Assembly: GCF_900129755.1 (NCBI RefSeq)
Contig: NZ_FQWT01000001.1
Coordinates: forward strand, 434,001-498,000
DNA: 64,000 nucleotides
Reading direction: 5' to 3'
DNA from: Chryseobacterium oranimense
Lineage (GTDB): Bacteria > Bacteroidota > Bacteroidia > Flavobacteriales > Weeksellaceae
Every line of letters starts with the position of its first letter. The first letter of the stretch is position 1. The position numbers and the translations under genes were made by a program. A model generated the notes under the pieces. That model searched no databases. It was not told the origin of the DNA and saw only the letters and a list, made by a program, of their open reading frames with translations. This document shows, one piece after another, positions 49,173-58,004 of the stretch.

Positions 49173-50219
49173 TTATTGAAGTTCTTTCATATAGGTCAGC
49201 TGATATTCCGGAAGAAGTTCAGGGTGAAAGATCTTGATATAGTCTTTCAGAATAAGATCAGCTCTCACAGCACCACTTTCAAAAAAATCATTGGCTTTCT
49301 TCCTTTCTTTTCCTGCAATGGTATAAATTTTTCCTTTACTGAACACATCCAGTTTTCCATAAAAGGGATTGATTGTCAGCATTTCCTTTTTTGAGGCATG
49401 ACTTCCGGCATTTACCCAGTACTGCACTCCTCCTGACTTGGCATACACTTCTTCAAAGCTCATCGTGAGAGATTTTTCGTCTTTGTTGTCTTTCATGATG
49501 TAAGAAGCATTGGCATCTTTAATATAGTTGGCTACCGATGTTTTCCCGCCCGGCAGATACCAGACGTCTCCATACATTTCATTGCTCAATACCACAGGTT
49601 TATCTTTCGCTTTTAATGCCAGCTGTTTCAGGTCATTGTAATTTTTTTCAATTTCGGAATATTTTGCGTCGGCCTCTTTTTCTTTCCCGAAAAATTCACC
49701 AAAAAGCTTAATGTATGCCGTTTTTTCCAGAGGAAGCTGTTCCATATATTCATCCAGGAAAACCACCTGGATTCCATTATTTTTCAGAAGCTGATAAGCA
49801 TTATCGAAGCTTGCAATATAATTGGTAAAAACAGCATCAGGCTTCATGGAAATAATCTTTTCTATATCATATTTCTGCTCACTTCCTACATTCTGAATCT
49901 TACCTTCTTTTAACAGGCTCTGAATTTTTTCAGAATAAATGTATTCCGGGCTTGAAACCCCGATGATCAGATTTTCTGCTCCCAATTCAGAAATATATCC
50001 CGCCATGCTCGCATTTAAAAGGATTATTTTCTTAAAAGGAGTCTGATTGGATTTAAAATTATAGGTAAAATTCCCCGTTTTAAGTTCAATGTTCCCATCT
50101 TGTTCTTTAAATTGGGTACGGGCTGAGATCTGGGTCCAGTCTGAGGACGAAATTTTTTGTTCTCTTTTACAGGAGATTAGCGCTATAACTGTAAATAAAA
50201 GTAAAATTCTCTGTTTCAT
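49173..50219 (-). CDS. ABC transporter periplasmic-binding lipoprotein (BtuF/TroA-like)
   Basis: A 348-residue lipoprotein with lipobox VIALISC (Cys17). Two PBP lobes are seen: FKKIILLNASMAGYISELGAENLIIGVSSPEYIYS and VFTNYIASFDNAYQLLKNNGIQVVFLDEYMEQLPLEKTAYIKLFGEFFGKE in the N-lobe, with a long connecting helix and VWYLPGGKTSVANYIKDANASYIMKD in the C-lobe. This is the BtuF/FecB class, which binds cobalamin, haem or iron-siderophores. No permease is adjacent. tRNA-Arg begins 60 bases upstream on the other strand. Confidence 0.87.
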   Translation of the reverse strand: MKQRILLLFTVIALISCKREQKISSSDWTQISARTQFKEQDGNIELKTGNFTYNFKSNQTPFKKIILLNASMAGYISELGAENLIIGVSSPEYIYSEKIQSLLKEGKIQNVGSEQKYDIEKIISMKPDAVFTNYIASFDNAYQLLKNNGIQVVFLDEYMEQLPLEKTAYIKLFGEFFGKEKEADAKYSEIEKNYNDLKQLALKAKDKPVVLSNEMYGDVWYLPGGKTSVANYIKDANASYIMKDNKDEKSLTMSFEEVYAKSGGVQYWVNAGSHASKKEMLTINPFYGKLDVFSKGKIYTIAGKERKKANDFFESGAVRADLILKDYIKIFHPELLPEYQLTYMKELQ

Positions 50220-50243
50220 CTTTCAAAGAACGGAAAAAAGTGC

Positions 50244-50251
50244 TATATTTG
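50244..50251 (+). promoter_or_regulatory. -7 box of the tRNA-Arg promoter
   Basis: TATATTTG matches TAnnTTTG and ends 27 bases before the mature tRNA start. Confidence 0.6.
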
Positions 50252-50278
50252 CAAACCCTTACACAACAAGGAAACAAC

Positions 50279-50352
50279 GGGCTCGTGGCGCAACTGAATA
50301 GCGCATCTGATTACGGCTCAGAAGGTTACAGGTTTGAATCCTGTCGAGCTCA
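50279..50352 (+). tRNA. tRNA-Arg (anticodon ACG)
   Basis: The cloverleaf folds cleanly: acceptor GGGCTCG with CGAGCTC (one G-T), D arm with GCGC/GCGC, anticodon stem TCTGA/TCAGA around TTACGGC giving anticodon ACG, T arm ACAGG-TTTGAAT-CCTGT, and discriminator A. ACG reads CGU, CGC and CGA after A34-to-inosine editing. CCA is not encoded. A hairpin terminator follows. Confidence 0.93.
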
Positions 50353-50360
50353 CAAACAAC

Positions 50361-50398
50361 AATATGCGCAAATTGTCTAAATTTGCGCATATTTATTT
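50361..50398 (+). terminator. Terminator after tRNA-Arg
   Basis: AATATGCGCAAATT (50361-50374) pairs perfectly with AATTTGCGCATATT (50380-50393), followed by TATTTTA. Confidence 0.85.
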
Positions 50399-50541
50399 TA
50401 CACAACTCATGATCAATCAGTTATTTTAAAATTGATGAGTCCATACAGCTAACTTTTAAGAATGGAAGCGATCTATTACCTGCAAATTATAAGGAAAGCA
50501 CCATTTTACAACAGTTTCATTGAGTATGCCATAACAAAAAA

Positions 50542-50931
50542 TTATCTGGCAAGAGTTGCTTCAAACTCTACCTTTAAAGTTTCAAAAAGAGATTTGACTT
50601 CCAAAACGGTACTAGTTTGCTGTACCTGATTTTTGCTGAGCCACTGCTGTATAACATCGAAATTTTCAAATAATTCAGAAGAATCGGTGGTATAAATATT
50701 GAGACGAACGAGATTTTGAACTTCATATCCACTCGATTGAATAACTTTTTCAAGATTTTCAATAGTATGAAAAATCTGCGTTCTCATATCAGCATTACTC
50801 GATATTCCCTCTTCACTGATGGCACATTGCCCCGATACATATAAAGTTGAATCTGCATGTTTAACTTCAACTGCCTGCACATAATTTCTGGCATCCTGCC
50901 AGCTCCAGGGATTGATTACTTTCTTTTCCAT
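50542..50931 (-). CDS. RidA-family protein with altered active site
   Basis: The start is the ATG at 50929-50931 (129 residues), MEKKVINPWSWQDARNY; the longer frame to 50997 runs into the region before the Crp stop. The RidA fold is clear: LYVSGQCAISEEG, TIENLEKVIQSSGYEVQNLVRLNIYTTD, and LKVEFEATLA. The substrate-binding Arg expected in the P-A-R-x-x-V segment is replaced (QQTSTVLEV), so enamine/imine deaminase activity is doubtful. A Crp-type regulator gene ends 78 bases upstream and may control it. Confidence 0.85.
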   Translation of the reverse strand: MEKKVINPWSWQDARNYVQAVEVKHADSTLYVSGQCAISEEGISSNADMRTQIFHTIENLEKVIQSSGYEVQNLVRLNIYTTDSSELFENFDVIQQWLSKNQVQQTSTVLEVKSLFETLKVEFEATLAR

Positions 50932-51009
50932 TGTCGTAAATTTATTGTGAGACAAAGCTCTGGATATTTTCACATTCCTTCGTGTGACAAACCTCACAAT
51001 TAAATAAAA

Positions 51010-51582
51010 TCAAGAAAACAGACGGCTTAAAGTCTCTCTGGAAACACCAAGGTAAGAAGCAAGCACCAATTTTGGAATTCGCTGTACCAAGACGGGATTT
51101 CGGGTTATCAGCTGTTCATATCTTTCTTTAGCGCCAGAAGTTAAAAATGACAGTATTCGCTGCTGAGAACCTATATGACCCGCAATTGATTTGCGCAGGA
51201 AAAAGCGTTCCATCTTCTGAAGATTGTTGCACATCCTTTCAAAATTTTCCAGCGATAGGCATAGTAATTCTGTGTCCTCCAAACATTCTAAAGTAAATGA
51301 AGCATCGCCATTGGTATAAAAGGCCTGAATATCTGATTCCCACCAATCTTCCATGGCAAATGAAACAATATGCTCCTTACTATTCTCATCTGTATAATAG
51401 AGCTTCAGAAGGCCGGACAATACAAAGTATATATATTTTACGTTTTCACCCTCCTTAAAAATACAATCGGATTTTTTATATTCTTTACGAATGAAGCTCT
51501 GCTTTACAAATGCAAATTCTTCTTCTGTAAGTGCTACGATTTTCTCTATATGCACTTTTAACAAATTATATTTATCTTCCAT
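51010..51582 (-). CDS. Crp/Fnr-family transcriptional regulator
   Basis: A 190-residue regulator. The N-terminal cyclic-nucleotide-binding-like domain spans about 20-130 (KKSDCIFKEGENVKYIYFVLSGLLKLYY, ESDIQAFYTNGDASFTLECLEDTELLCLS). The C-terminal winged helix is VQRIPKLVLASYLGVSRETLSRLFS. No cysteine cluster for Fe-S is present. Such small Bacteroidota Crp proteins often regulate an adjacent gene, here probably ridA-like 50542-50931. CAAATATA (51641-51648) gives a -7 box. Confidence 0.87.
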   Translation of the reverse strand: MEDKYNLLKVHIEKIVALTEEEFAFVKQSFIRKEYKKSDCIFKEGENVKYIYFVLSGLLKLYYTDENSKEHIVSFAMEDWWESDIQAFYTNGDASFTLECLEDTELLCLSLENFERMCNNLQKMERFFLRKSIAGHIGSQQRILSFLTSGAKERYEQLITRNPVLVQRIPKLVLASYLGVSRETLSRLFS

Positions 51583-51640
51583 TGAATTTAAGTAGATAGT
51601 TATTCATTTCTAGTATCGCAAACTCTTTATCAGTTTAAAT

Positions 51641-51648
51641 CAAATATA
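51641..51648 (-). promoter_or_regulatory. Candidate -7 box for the Crp-type regulator
   Basis: TATATTTG on the minus strand, 58 bases upstream of the ATG. No good -33 is seen. Confidence 0.4.
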
Positions 51649-51759
51649 CAGCTATATAATAATGACTTTAACACCTTTGTCTGTGAAGCGCTAAAGTAGA
51701 TAAATATAATACATAGGACAATTACTGCTATGTTATTAGTGTTTAAGCAACAGCAAAGA

Positions 51760-52710
51760 TTAATTGAATTGAGCTCTATATTGCTGTGGACTTTGTTTGG
51801 TTTTTAATTTAAACAACCTGCTAAAGGATTGAGGCTGTTCAAAACCTAATTCAAATGCGATTTCAGAAATACTAAGATCTGTGGCAGATAACTTATTCTT
51901 TGCCCGATAAATCATTTTATCATGAATGATTTGCTGGGTGTTTTGACCTGTAAGGTTTCGCAACAGATCGCTTAAATAACTTGCTGACATATGCAGCTGA
52001 TCAGCCAGATAATTAACGGTAGGAACTCCTCTACTCAACACCTTATCGCTATTAAAATAATCCTCCAATAACTGATCGATGCGCCCGGCTATACTCGGAT
52101 AGTTCTGTTTCCGGGTCAGAAACTGCCTGTTATAAAATCGTTGGGCATAATTTAGCAACAGTTCAATCTGCGATATGATCACATTATGACTCATGTCGTC
52201 TATACGGTTCTCAAGTTCATCTTCTATATTCCTGAAAAGTGACAGGATGGTTTCTTTTTCTTTGGTCGAAAGGTGCAACGCTTCATTTGTTGCATAAGAG
52301 AAAAAGTGGTACTGATGGATCTTTTGTGCCAATGGATATTGCAATAAAAAATCAGGATCTATAAGTAATGTGATCTGTGGACTCAGTTTTTTTTGTTCCG
52401 CAGTTTCCTCTTTATTATTCTCTTCGATAGATGAGAGAATTTGCTGAGGAGCCACAAAAAACAAACCGCCCTCTTTAAAATCAAATTTGGTATGACCGTA
52501 GATTAATTCTCCTCCGGTGTCTGGTTTAAAAGCTATTTTATAATAATTCAATACATGCGATTTATCAGGGGCACGACCTTTCAGCGGTTTGTCTACACCG
52601 TTTAACAAAACAATTAAAGGATGCTTTGGGGGCGAAAAACCAGAGGCCTCCATTACGTCAGCCAGCGTATTAAATCTTTTTACGGTATGATTCGATTTTT
52701 TTGAAGCCAT
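51760..52710 (-). CDS. AraC-family transcriptional regulator (copy 1 of a paralogous pair)
   Basis: A 316-residue protein: an N-terminal sensor-like domain with FKEGGLFFVAPQQI and a C-terminal double HTH (TVNYLADQLHMSASYLSDLLRNLTGQNTQQ, then LSISEIAFELGFEQPQSFSRLFKLKTKQSPQQYR). It is clearly paralogous to the AraC protein at 58114-59031, sharing ASGFSPPKHPLI/LGVASPLHPLI and LRNLTGxNTQQ. It precedes the SDR gene on the same strand, and the two probably form a regulator-target unit. The ligand is unknown. Confidence 0.87.
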   Translation of the reverse strand: MASKKSNHTVKRFNTLADVMEASGFSPPKHPLIVLLNGVDKPLKGRAPDKSHVLNYYKIAFKPDTGGELIYGHTKFDFKEGGLFFVAPQQILSSIEENNKEETAEQKKLSPQITLLIDPDFLLQYPLAQKIHQYHFFSYATNEALHLSTKEKETILSLFRNIEDELENRIDDMSHNVIISQIELLLNYAQRFYNRQFLTRKQNYPSIAGRIDQLLEDYFNSDKVLSRGVPTVNYLADQLHMSASYLSDLLRNLTGQNTQQIIHDKMIYRAKNKLSATDLSISEIAFELGFEQPQSFSRLFKLKTKQSPQQYRAQFN

Positions 52711-52802
52711 GTGATAAAAATTCTAGATTACAAGTTAAGCAATATTCGCTTTTCTTTTGTGAGGAAAAGTGAATAAAAGCATGTCAAAACATCATAGATG
52801 AA

Positions 52803-53639
52803 TTAACCTTGGGCTGCTTCTGAAATAGTTCTCCAGGTTTCCCATTCCTGGATGCGTTCAACATAGATTTGTTGGATATGTGGCAAATCGTTTTTACCCA
52901 AGAGTAGTCTCAACGGTGGATTTTCAGCATCCACAACGGCAAATATAGCATCGGGAGTGGCCATAGGATTTCCCCGTTCCAGTTTTTGTAAATTTTTCAT
53001 TAAACTGCTTTTCAAATTATCATAATCCCCTAGTTTTTTGCCGGCTATTTTTAACGATTCAGCACTGCCAAATTCAGTATTATAAGCTCCCGGTTCAATC
53101 AGCGTTACTTTGATGCCAAATTCTGCAACTTCCTTTGATAAGCTATTGTAAATCGCCTCAAACGCAAATTTTGAAGAACAATAATAACCGATTAGAGGAT
53201 TACTGTAAATGCCAACGGCACTGGATGTTCCCAAAATATGGCCGTGACCCTGGGCCCGCAGTATAGGTAATGCTGCCTGAATTACATGGATAGGTCCTAT
53301 AATATTGGTTTCATACATGGCTTTTACCTCATCGGTACTGCCTTCTTCGATGGTGCCCACCAGAGAATATCCGGCATTATTGAGTACAATGTCTAATCCT
53401 CCAAAATATTCGTTGGCTTGGCTAATAGCGTTTTGCACTTGGGAGGCATTGGTTACATCCACTTCAAGAATCAAGACCTGATCGCCATACGTTTCTTTTA
53501 AGGCTGTAATACTATTGATATTACGTGCTGTAGCAGCTACTTTGTCTCCGCGTTTCAAAGCGGCTTCTGTCCATATTCTTCCAAATCCTCTTGAAGATCC
53601 TGTAATGAACCAAACTTTTTCTTTCTGTTTATTTTCCAT
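52803..53639 (-). CDS. Short-chain dehydrogenase/reductase
   Basis: A 278-residue classical SDR. The cofactor motif TGSSRGFG lies at 14-21, with NNAG near residue 90, catalytic Ser region LGTSSAVG and active-site YxxxK in YYCSSKFAF near 151-157. The C-terminal 60 residues, including LLLGKNDLPHIQQIY, resemble the extended SDRs that share this neighbourhood. It probably oxidises or reduces a small alcohol or ketone with NAD(P). The gene for the AraC paralogue follows after 92 bases. Confidence 0.88.
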   Translation of the reverse strand: MENKQKEKVWFITGSSRGFGRIWTEAALKRGDKVAATARNINSITALKETYGDQVLILEVDVTNASQVQNAISQANEYFGGLDIVLNNAGYSLVGTIEEGSTDEVKAMYETNIIGPIHVIQAALPILRAQGHGHILGTSSAVGIYSNPLIGYYCSSKFAFEAIYNSLSKEVAEFGIKVTLIEPGAYNTEFGSAESLKIAGKKLGDYDNLKSSLMKNLQKLERGNPMATPDAIFAVVDAENPPLRLLLGKNDLPHIQQIYVERIQEWETWRTISEAAQG

Positions 53640-53885
53640 TTTTTAATTGTATTAATCTTAATGCAAAGTTGCTCCTAAACAGATATACTTGCGTTGCCGG
53701 AATGAGGATTATCCTAACCAAAACAAAGAAAAACGAACTGCTGGTATTTGGGAACCGTAGAACCCAAAACATCTATCCTTACCACATGGAAAATCAGCAG
53801 GAATTATTTAAATCTAAACATTTATATTCGGTTTAAATGATTTGATTTTTTGGACACTTGCAATCATTGTTATAAAATCGCCTGC

Positions 53886-53922
53886 CCTTTTGAACAAAGT
53901 TAATTAGGCCTTTTGAACAAAG
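53886..53922. promoter_or_regulatory. Direct repeat, candidate AraC operator
   Basis: CCTTTTGAACAAAG occurs at 53886-53899 and 53909-53922, exact over 14 bases with a start-to-start spacing of 23 bp (about two helical turns). It lies 21 bp before the -7 box of the SDR gene at 53981, the usual layout for an AraC-type activator site. Confidence 0.55.
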
Positions 53923-53942
53923 CAGAGCAGGTTAAGCTTCTC

Positions 53943-53950
53943 TAATTTTG
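53943..53950 (+). promoter_or_regulatory. Candidate -7 box for the 53981-55756 SDR operon
   Basis: TAATTTTG matches TAnnTTTG, 30 bases before the ATG. The -33 position lacks a clear TTTG, consistent with need for an activator. Confidence 0.5.
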
Positions 53951-53980
53951 TCTCAGTAATAACAATTAAACGTATTCAAA

Positions 53981-54973
53981 ATGGAAAAGAATAATTATCA
54001 GGGAGCTCAACAACAACCTATCGGTTCTGGCTTCAATGCAAAATCAACAACTCATGATGTCATTCAAAACATCGATCTTACCGGGAAAGTTGCCATAGTT
54101 ACAGGTGGCAATACCGGAATTGGACTGGAAACCACAAAAGTTCTCGCCGCAGCAGGAGCTACCGTAATCGTACCTGCACGTGATATTGAAAAGGCAAAGA
54201 AAAATCTGGAAGGAATTGCCAATGTGGAAATTGCCGCAATGGATTTAATGTCACCCACCTCTATTGATGCCTTCGCGGAAAACTTTATCGCGTCAGGAAG
54301 ACCTTTGCATTTACTCATTAACAATGCGGGTATTATGTGGGTACCATTACGTAGAGATGAACGGGGTATAGAATCCCAGCTGGCGACCAATTATTTAGCT
54401 GTGTTTCAACTCACCTCCGGATTATGGCCTGCACTTAAAAAAGCCAATGGAGCAAGGGTTATTAATGTTTCTTCCCACGGTCATCATTTTGCGTCTTTTA
54501 ATTTTGATGATCCTAACTTCCTGCATAGAGAATATGAAACTTTACAGGGCTATGGACAGTCCAAAACTGCAGTCAATCTTTTTTCGATGGAACTGGACGT
54601 GCGGGGACAATCTTCCCATATCAGAAGCTATGCGGTTCATCCCGGTTCTATTGGCGGAACAGAATTAGGCAGGGAAGCTCCACTGGAACTATTTCAAAAA
54701 ATGGGTTTCATGGATGCAGATGGCAATATGTTACCTGAAGTAGCGGCCTCGTTAAAAACCGTCCCACAAGGAGCTGCTACAACAGTTTGGTGCGCTACCA
54801 CTCCATTACTTGAGCATATTGGTGGAGTCTATTGTGAGGATGGGGACATCGCAGTACTTTCATCAGATATTACCGACCAGAAAGGAGTAAATCCTTATTC
54901 ACTGGATGAAAACAATGCCAAGAAACTATGGAAACTGACTGAAGAGATGACTGGGATCACCTTCAATCCATAA
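53981..54973 (+). CDS. Short-chain dehydrogenase (retinol-dehydrogenase-like)
   Basis: A 330-residue SDR with a short N-terminal extension. Cofactor motif TGGNTGIG at 41-48, NNAG near 113, RVINVSSHGHHFASFNFDD (catalytic Ser) and YGQSK near 190-194. The protein belongs to the longer retinol-dehydrogenase/protochlorophyllide-reductase-like group by its C-terminal region with VWCATTPLLEHIGGVYCEDGDIA. The next SDR gene starts 54 bases downstream. It oxidises an unknown alcohol. Confidence 0.88.
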   Translation: MEKNNYQGAQQQPIGSGFNAKSTTHDVIQNIDLTGKVAIVTGGNTGIGLETTKVLAAAGATVIVPARDIEKAKKNLEGIANVEIAAMDLMSPTSIDAFAENFIASGRPLHLLINNAGIMWVPLRRDERGIESQLATNYLAVFQLTSGLWPALKKANGARVINVSSHGHHFASFNFDDPNFLHREYETLQGYGQSKTAVNLFSMELDVRGQSSHIRSYAVHPGSIGGTELGREAPLELFQKMGFMDADGNMLPEVAASLKTVPQGAATTVWCATTPLLEHIGGVYCEDGDIAVLSSDITDQKGVNPYSLDENNAKKLWKLTEEMTGITFNP

Positions 54974-55027
54974 ATCCTGATAATTCTCTGCATGTTTTAT
55001 TTAACTCAATCCTGAAAAACAAAAAAA

Positions 55028-55756
55028 ATGAAAAATTTAAAAGGCAAAATAGCCGTTATTACTGGTGGTAACAGCGGTATTGGCTATGCCACAGCCAAAA
55101 AGCTAAAAGAAAACGGCGCCCACATTATCATCACCGGAAGACGGAAAGAAGCTATTGAGAAAGCTGCTGATGAATTGAATGCAACAGCAATGATTGCTGA
55201 CCAGTCAAAATTAAATGACATAGAAAATCTGGTCAGTCAGGTAAAGGAACAATTTGGAAAAGTTGATATCTTGCTTATCAATGCCGGCATTACAAAATTT
55301 TCCACCATTGAGCAGACAACGGAAAGTTTATTTGACGAAATCATGAATGTGAATTTCAAAGGAGCCTTTTTTACATTAAGCCGCTTTATTCCGTTACTTA
55401 ATGATGGCGCTTCTGTCATTATACTTTCTTCTACTTCTGCAACCATTTCGCCACAAAGCGCTTCTATATATGCCGCCAGTAAAGCTGCCATCAATGCAGT
55501 TGTAAAAATAGCGGCACTTGAACTGGCTTCGAGAAAAATACGCATTAATGCTGTAAGTCCAGGCCCTATAGCGACAGAAATTATGGATAAAATCGGTTTA
55601 AATGAAGAATTGGAAAATCATCTGATACAAAGCATTCCAATGGGAAGAATGGGAAAAGCAGAAGAAGTCGCTGATATGATCCATTATTTAACAAGTGAAA
55701 ATGCAGGTTTTCTGACCGGAGCCAACTTTCTGGTGGATGGCGGACAATCTATATAG
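55028..55756 (+). CDS. Short-chain dehydrogenase (classical, 242 aa)
   Basis: A 242-residue classical SDR, with TGGNSGIG at 12-19, INAGI near 88, SVIILSSTSATISPQSASIYAASKAAI with the YxxxK near 147-151, and PGPIATEIMDKIG after it. The C-terminal segment (SENAGFLTGANFLVDGGQSI) is typical of FabG-like enzymes. It is the second gene of the + strand operon that begins at 53981. The AraC gene at 55894 follows after 137 bases. Confidence 0.9.
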   Translation: MKNLKGKIAVITGGNSGIGYATAKKLKENGAHIIITGRRKEAIEKAADELNATAMIADQSKLNDIENLVSQVKEQFGKVDILLINAGITKFSTIEQTTESLFDEIMNVNFKGAFFTLSRFIPLLNDGASVIILSSTSATISPQSASIYAASKAAINAVVKIAALELASRKIRINAVSPGPIATEIMDKIGLNEELENHLIQSIPMGRMGKAEEVADMIHYLTSENAGFLTGANFLVDGGQSI

Positions 55757-55893
55757 AACTGATTACAATCATAAAAGAGAGGCAAGATAGCCATTTTGCT
55801 TCTCTTACGATTAACAATGAACTTTTAAACAAAGTAAATGATGTTATTTCTTATCTTTACCTTATTGATTTCTTTCTTAAAAAAGCAAAAATC

Positions 55894-56697
55894 ATGGAAT
55901 ACCAAGCCCGATACATTACAAAAGATATAAAGCTTTCAAGCTACGAAGACAAGTTTTTCAAATCGGACATTATGTTTGACGAGCATATGCTGGTCTGGTT
56001 CCTTTCAGGAGAAACCAAGATTGTACAGGCTGATGCAACCTATATATTTGGAAAAGGGGATATTTTTCTAATTCCCAGAAATCAGTTGGCTACTATTATC
56101 AATTACCCTAAAGACGGTGAACCCCACAAAACCGTGGTCATGCATTTATCATTGGAAACATTAAAGAATTTTTATGCAGACAAGAATATAAACCCTCAAC
56201 CCAAAAATTCACCGAAGATTTTTTGTTTCAATAATCATCCTCTGCTGGAAAGTTGCCTGGCATCGCTTATTCCCTATTTTGACATGAAGGACATCCCTGT
56301 GGATATTGCTTCCATTAAAATTACCGAAGCCATCAGTATTCTCAGAACCCTGAACCAGGAAATCGATCATGTGCTTGCTAATTTTGAAGAGCCCGGAAAA
56401 ATCAATCTTGTCGACTATATGGAAAAGAATTTTATGTTCAATCTTCCGCTGGAAAAATTTGGTTACCTCACGGGCAGAAGCCTTACCACATTTAAGCGGG
56501 ATTTCAAAAAGGCTTTCACGATGACTCCACAACGATGGTTAACACATAAACGTTTGGAACTTGCCTATTATCAGCTTACAGAAAAGAAAAAAAGGCCATT
56601 GGAAGTTTGCTATGAGGTAGGATTTGAAAACCTCTCCCATTTTTCATTTGCTTTCAAAAAGCAATTCGGGATTGCACCGAGCTCTTTAGTCCCTTAA
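55894..56697 (+). CDS. AraC-family transcriptional regulator (cupin sensor type)
   Basis: A 267-residue regulator: an N-terminal cupin-like half (IMFDEHMLVWFLSGETKIVQADATYIFGKGDIFLIPRNQL) and a C-terminal double HTH (LPLEKFGYLTGRSLTTFKRDFKKAFTMTPQRWLTHKRLELAYY, VCYEVGFENLSHFSFAFKKQFGIAPSSLVP). It is not close to the two paralogous AraC proteins. Its position after the two SDR genes suggests it regulates them. Confidence 0.87.
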   Translation: MEYQARYITKDIKLSSYEDKFFKSDIMFDEHMLVWFLSGETKIVQADATYIFGKGDIFLIPRNQLATIINYPKDGEPHKTVVMHLSLETLKNFYADKNINPQPKNSPKIFCFNNHPLLESCLASLIPYFDMKDIPVDIASIKITEAISILRTLNQEIDHVLANFEEPGKINLVDYMEKNFMFNLPLEKFGYLTGRSLTTFKRDFKKAFTMTPQRWLTHKRLELAYYQLTEKKKRPLEVCYEVGFENLSHFSFAFKKQFGIAPSSLVP

Positions 56698-56811
56698 ATT
56701 TTTATAGTTAAAATCTTCTACCAATCAATTTCTATAGCTACAATCTATATTGTTGTTAGATTACTGACTTGCAATATTCGGCTAATGAAAACAAATGTTT
56801 TTTAGGTAACG

Positions 56812-56878
56812 ATATACTATAATGTACCATAGGTTTGGTTGTATAAAATGAAATAAATTATGGTACACTAAAGTATAT
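56812..56878. repeat. Inverted repeat with 20-bp arms and 27-bp spacer
   Basis: Left arm 56812-56831 and right arm 56859-56878 match at 18 of 20 positions. The central GTACC/GGTAC is exact. It lies between convergent AraC and serine-hydrolase genes, yet lacks T-runs typical of terminators. Confidence 0.75.
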
Positions 56879-56885
56879 AATTTCA

Positions 56886-58004
56886 TTATTTATTACTGTT
56901 AAGTAAAGCTGCTATTTTCTTACTGATTTCAACTGCGGCAGGACGATGACCTGCTTCCAGAGCCACGACTGCTATAGAAGCGTTCAACTGAGGGATGTAA
57001 ACAGCATCTGTTCCCAATCCACCTCCGTGATTATACCCTAAAAGCCCTGCATACTTGATTTTGCGAATACCAAGACAATAGTTGATTTCCAAATTTGGCG
57101 GTACATCAGTTGTCATCTGAGCGAGAACATTTTTGTTTTTGATAATCTTACCATTGAATAGCTGCTGAAAGAACATAGCCATTTCTTTCACATTGGTTAC
57201 GATTCCACCTCCGCCATACAGATCCCATGATGGATCCAGATTGTACGTGTCCCATCCAAATTGATCCCAATACTGATGCGCCTGTGAAGCTATATTTTCA
57301 GGTGCATTTTCAAATTTTGCAAATCGGGTAACTTTCAAACCTCGCTTTTCATAGCCCAGCAGTTTTCTCATCGTTTTGTAATACGGCTGGTGTGTTACAC
57401 TCTCAATAACTTCGGTAAGTAATACAAAGTTGATATCGGCATAGTGAAAACCTTCGCCGGGATCTGACAACGGTTTGCCTAGTCCAGCTGCTCTTGCGAT
57501 CTGCTCTTCCCGTGTCCACGCATGTTGTGAATGTTCTCCGATAAATTTAAAATATCCTTCATCCACATAGTCTCTTATACCTGATGTATGGGATAAAAGA
57601 TGTTTTAAGGTGATGCTGTTCGTATGATAGCCAGCAGTTGATAATACCTGATCAGATTTTGGAGTAAGATATTTTTTTAGCGGTTGATTGATATCCAATC
57701 TCCCTTTTTCAACCAATCGCAAGATGGTGGCCGCGACATAAGGTTTGGTTGTACTCGCAATCAGTACGGGCTGATCTGCTGTTAGTTTTTGCTTTGTTTC
57801 TCGATTTGAATATCCAACCGCATAGTTGAAGGAAAGATTTTGATCCGGGGCTTCCACATATAATGCAAAACCTACAGCTTTTGGATCGGCAGCGTAAGTG
57901 GAGTCAACAATATTTTTTATTTTTTGCTGTATATCTTGTGCGTATGAATTTGAGGCTGCGAGGATGATCAGAAATATGACCTTAAGATTTTTAACGGTGT
58001 TCAT
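56886..58004 (-). CDS. Beta-lactamase-family serine hydrolase
   Basis: A 372-residue exported protein (signal ending SNSYAQ). Motifs: STTK (Ser84-Lys87), YAD(I)N near residue 193 as the YxN, and the HGGGLGTD segment near 326-333 in place of KTG. This is the class C/D-aminopeptidase-like hydrolase family, which is often an esterase or peptidase and is not necessarily a resistance enzyme. It is the only non-SDR, non-regulator gene in this cluster; its role is unknown. Confidence 0.85.
   Translation of the reverse strand: MNTVKNLKVIFLIILAASNSYAQDIQQKIKNIVDSTYAADPKAVGFALYVEAPDQNLSFNYAVGYSNRETKQKLTADQPVLIASTTKPYVAATILRLVEKGRLDINQPLKKYLTPKSDQVLSTAGYHTNSITLKHLLSHTSGIRDYVDEGYFKFIGEHSQHAWTREEQIARAAGLGKPLSDPGEGFHYADINFVLLTEVIESVTHQPYYKTMRKLLGYEKRGLKVTRFAKFENAPENIASQAHQYWDQFGWDTYNLDPSWDLYGGGGIVTNVKEMAMFFQQLFNGKIIKNKNVLAQMTTDVPPNLEINYCLGIRKIKYAGLLGYNHGGGLGTDAVYIPQLNASIAVVALEAGHRPAAVEISKKIAALLNSNK

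Larger units (their letters stand above)
53640..53980. other. Divergent regulatory region between two SDR genes
   Basis: 341 bases between the divergent SDR genes 52803-53639 and 53981-54973. It holds a perfect 11-bp palindrome AGGATtATCCT (53705-53715), an inverted repeat TTTGGG/CCCAAA (53747-53768), a 14-bp direct repeat (53886-53922) and a -7 box (53943-53950). No gene was seen. Confidence 0.6.

Noticed and set aside
50462..50629. Plus-strand frame starting MEAIYYLQII
   Set aside because: It overlaps the ridA-like gene in antisense, has no leader or motif, and looks like chance.
53846..53856. Shared TTTTTTGGACA motif at 53846 and 58018
   Set aside because: Two copies of an AT-rich 11-mer in opposite orientation relative to genes are not enough to call an operator.
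56886..58004. Antibiotic-resistance beta-lactamase
   Set aside because: The family includes many esterases and peptidases; motifs do not discriminate and no resistance genes surround it.
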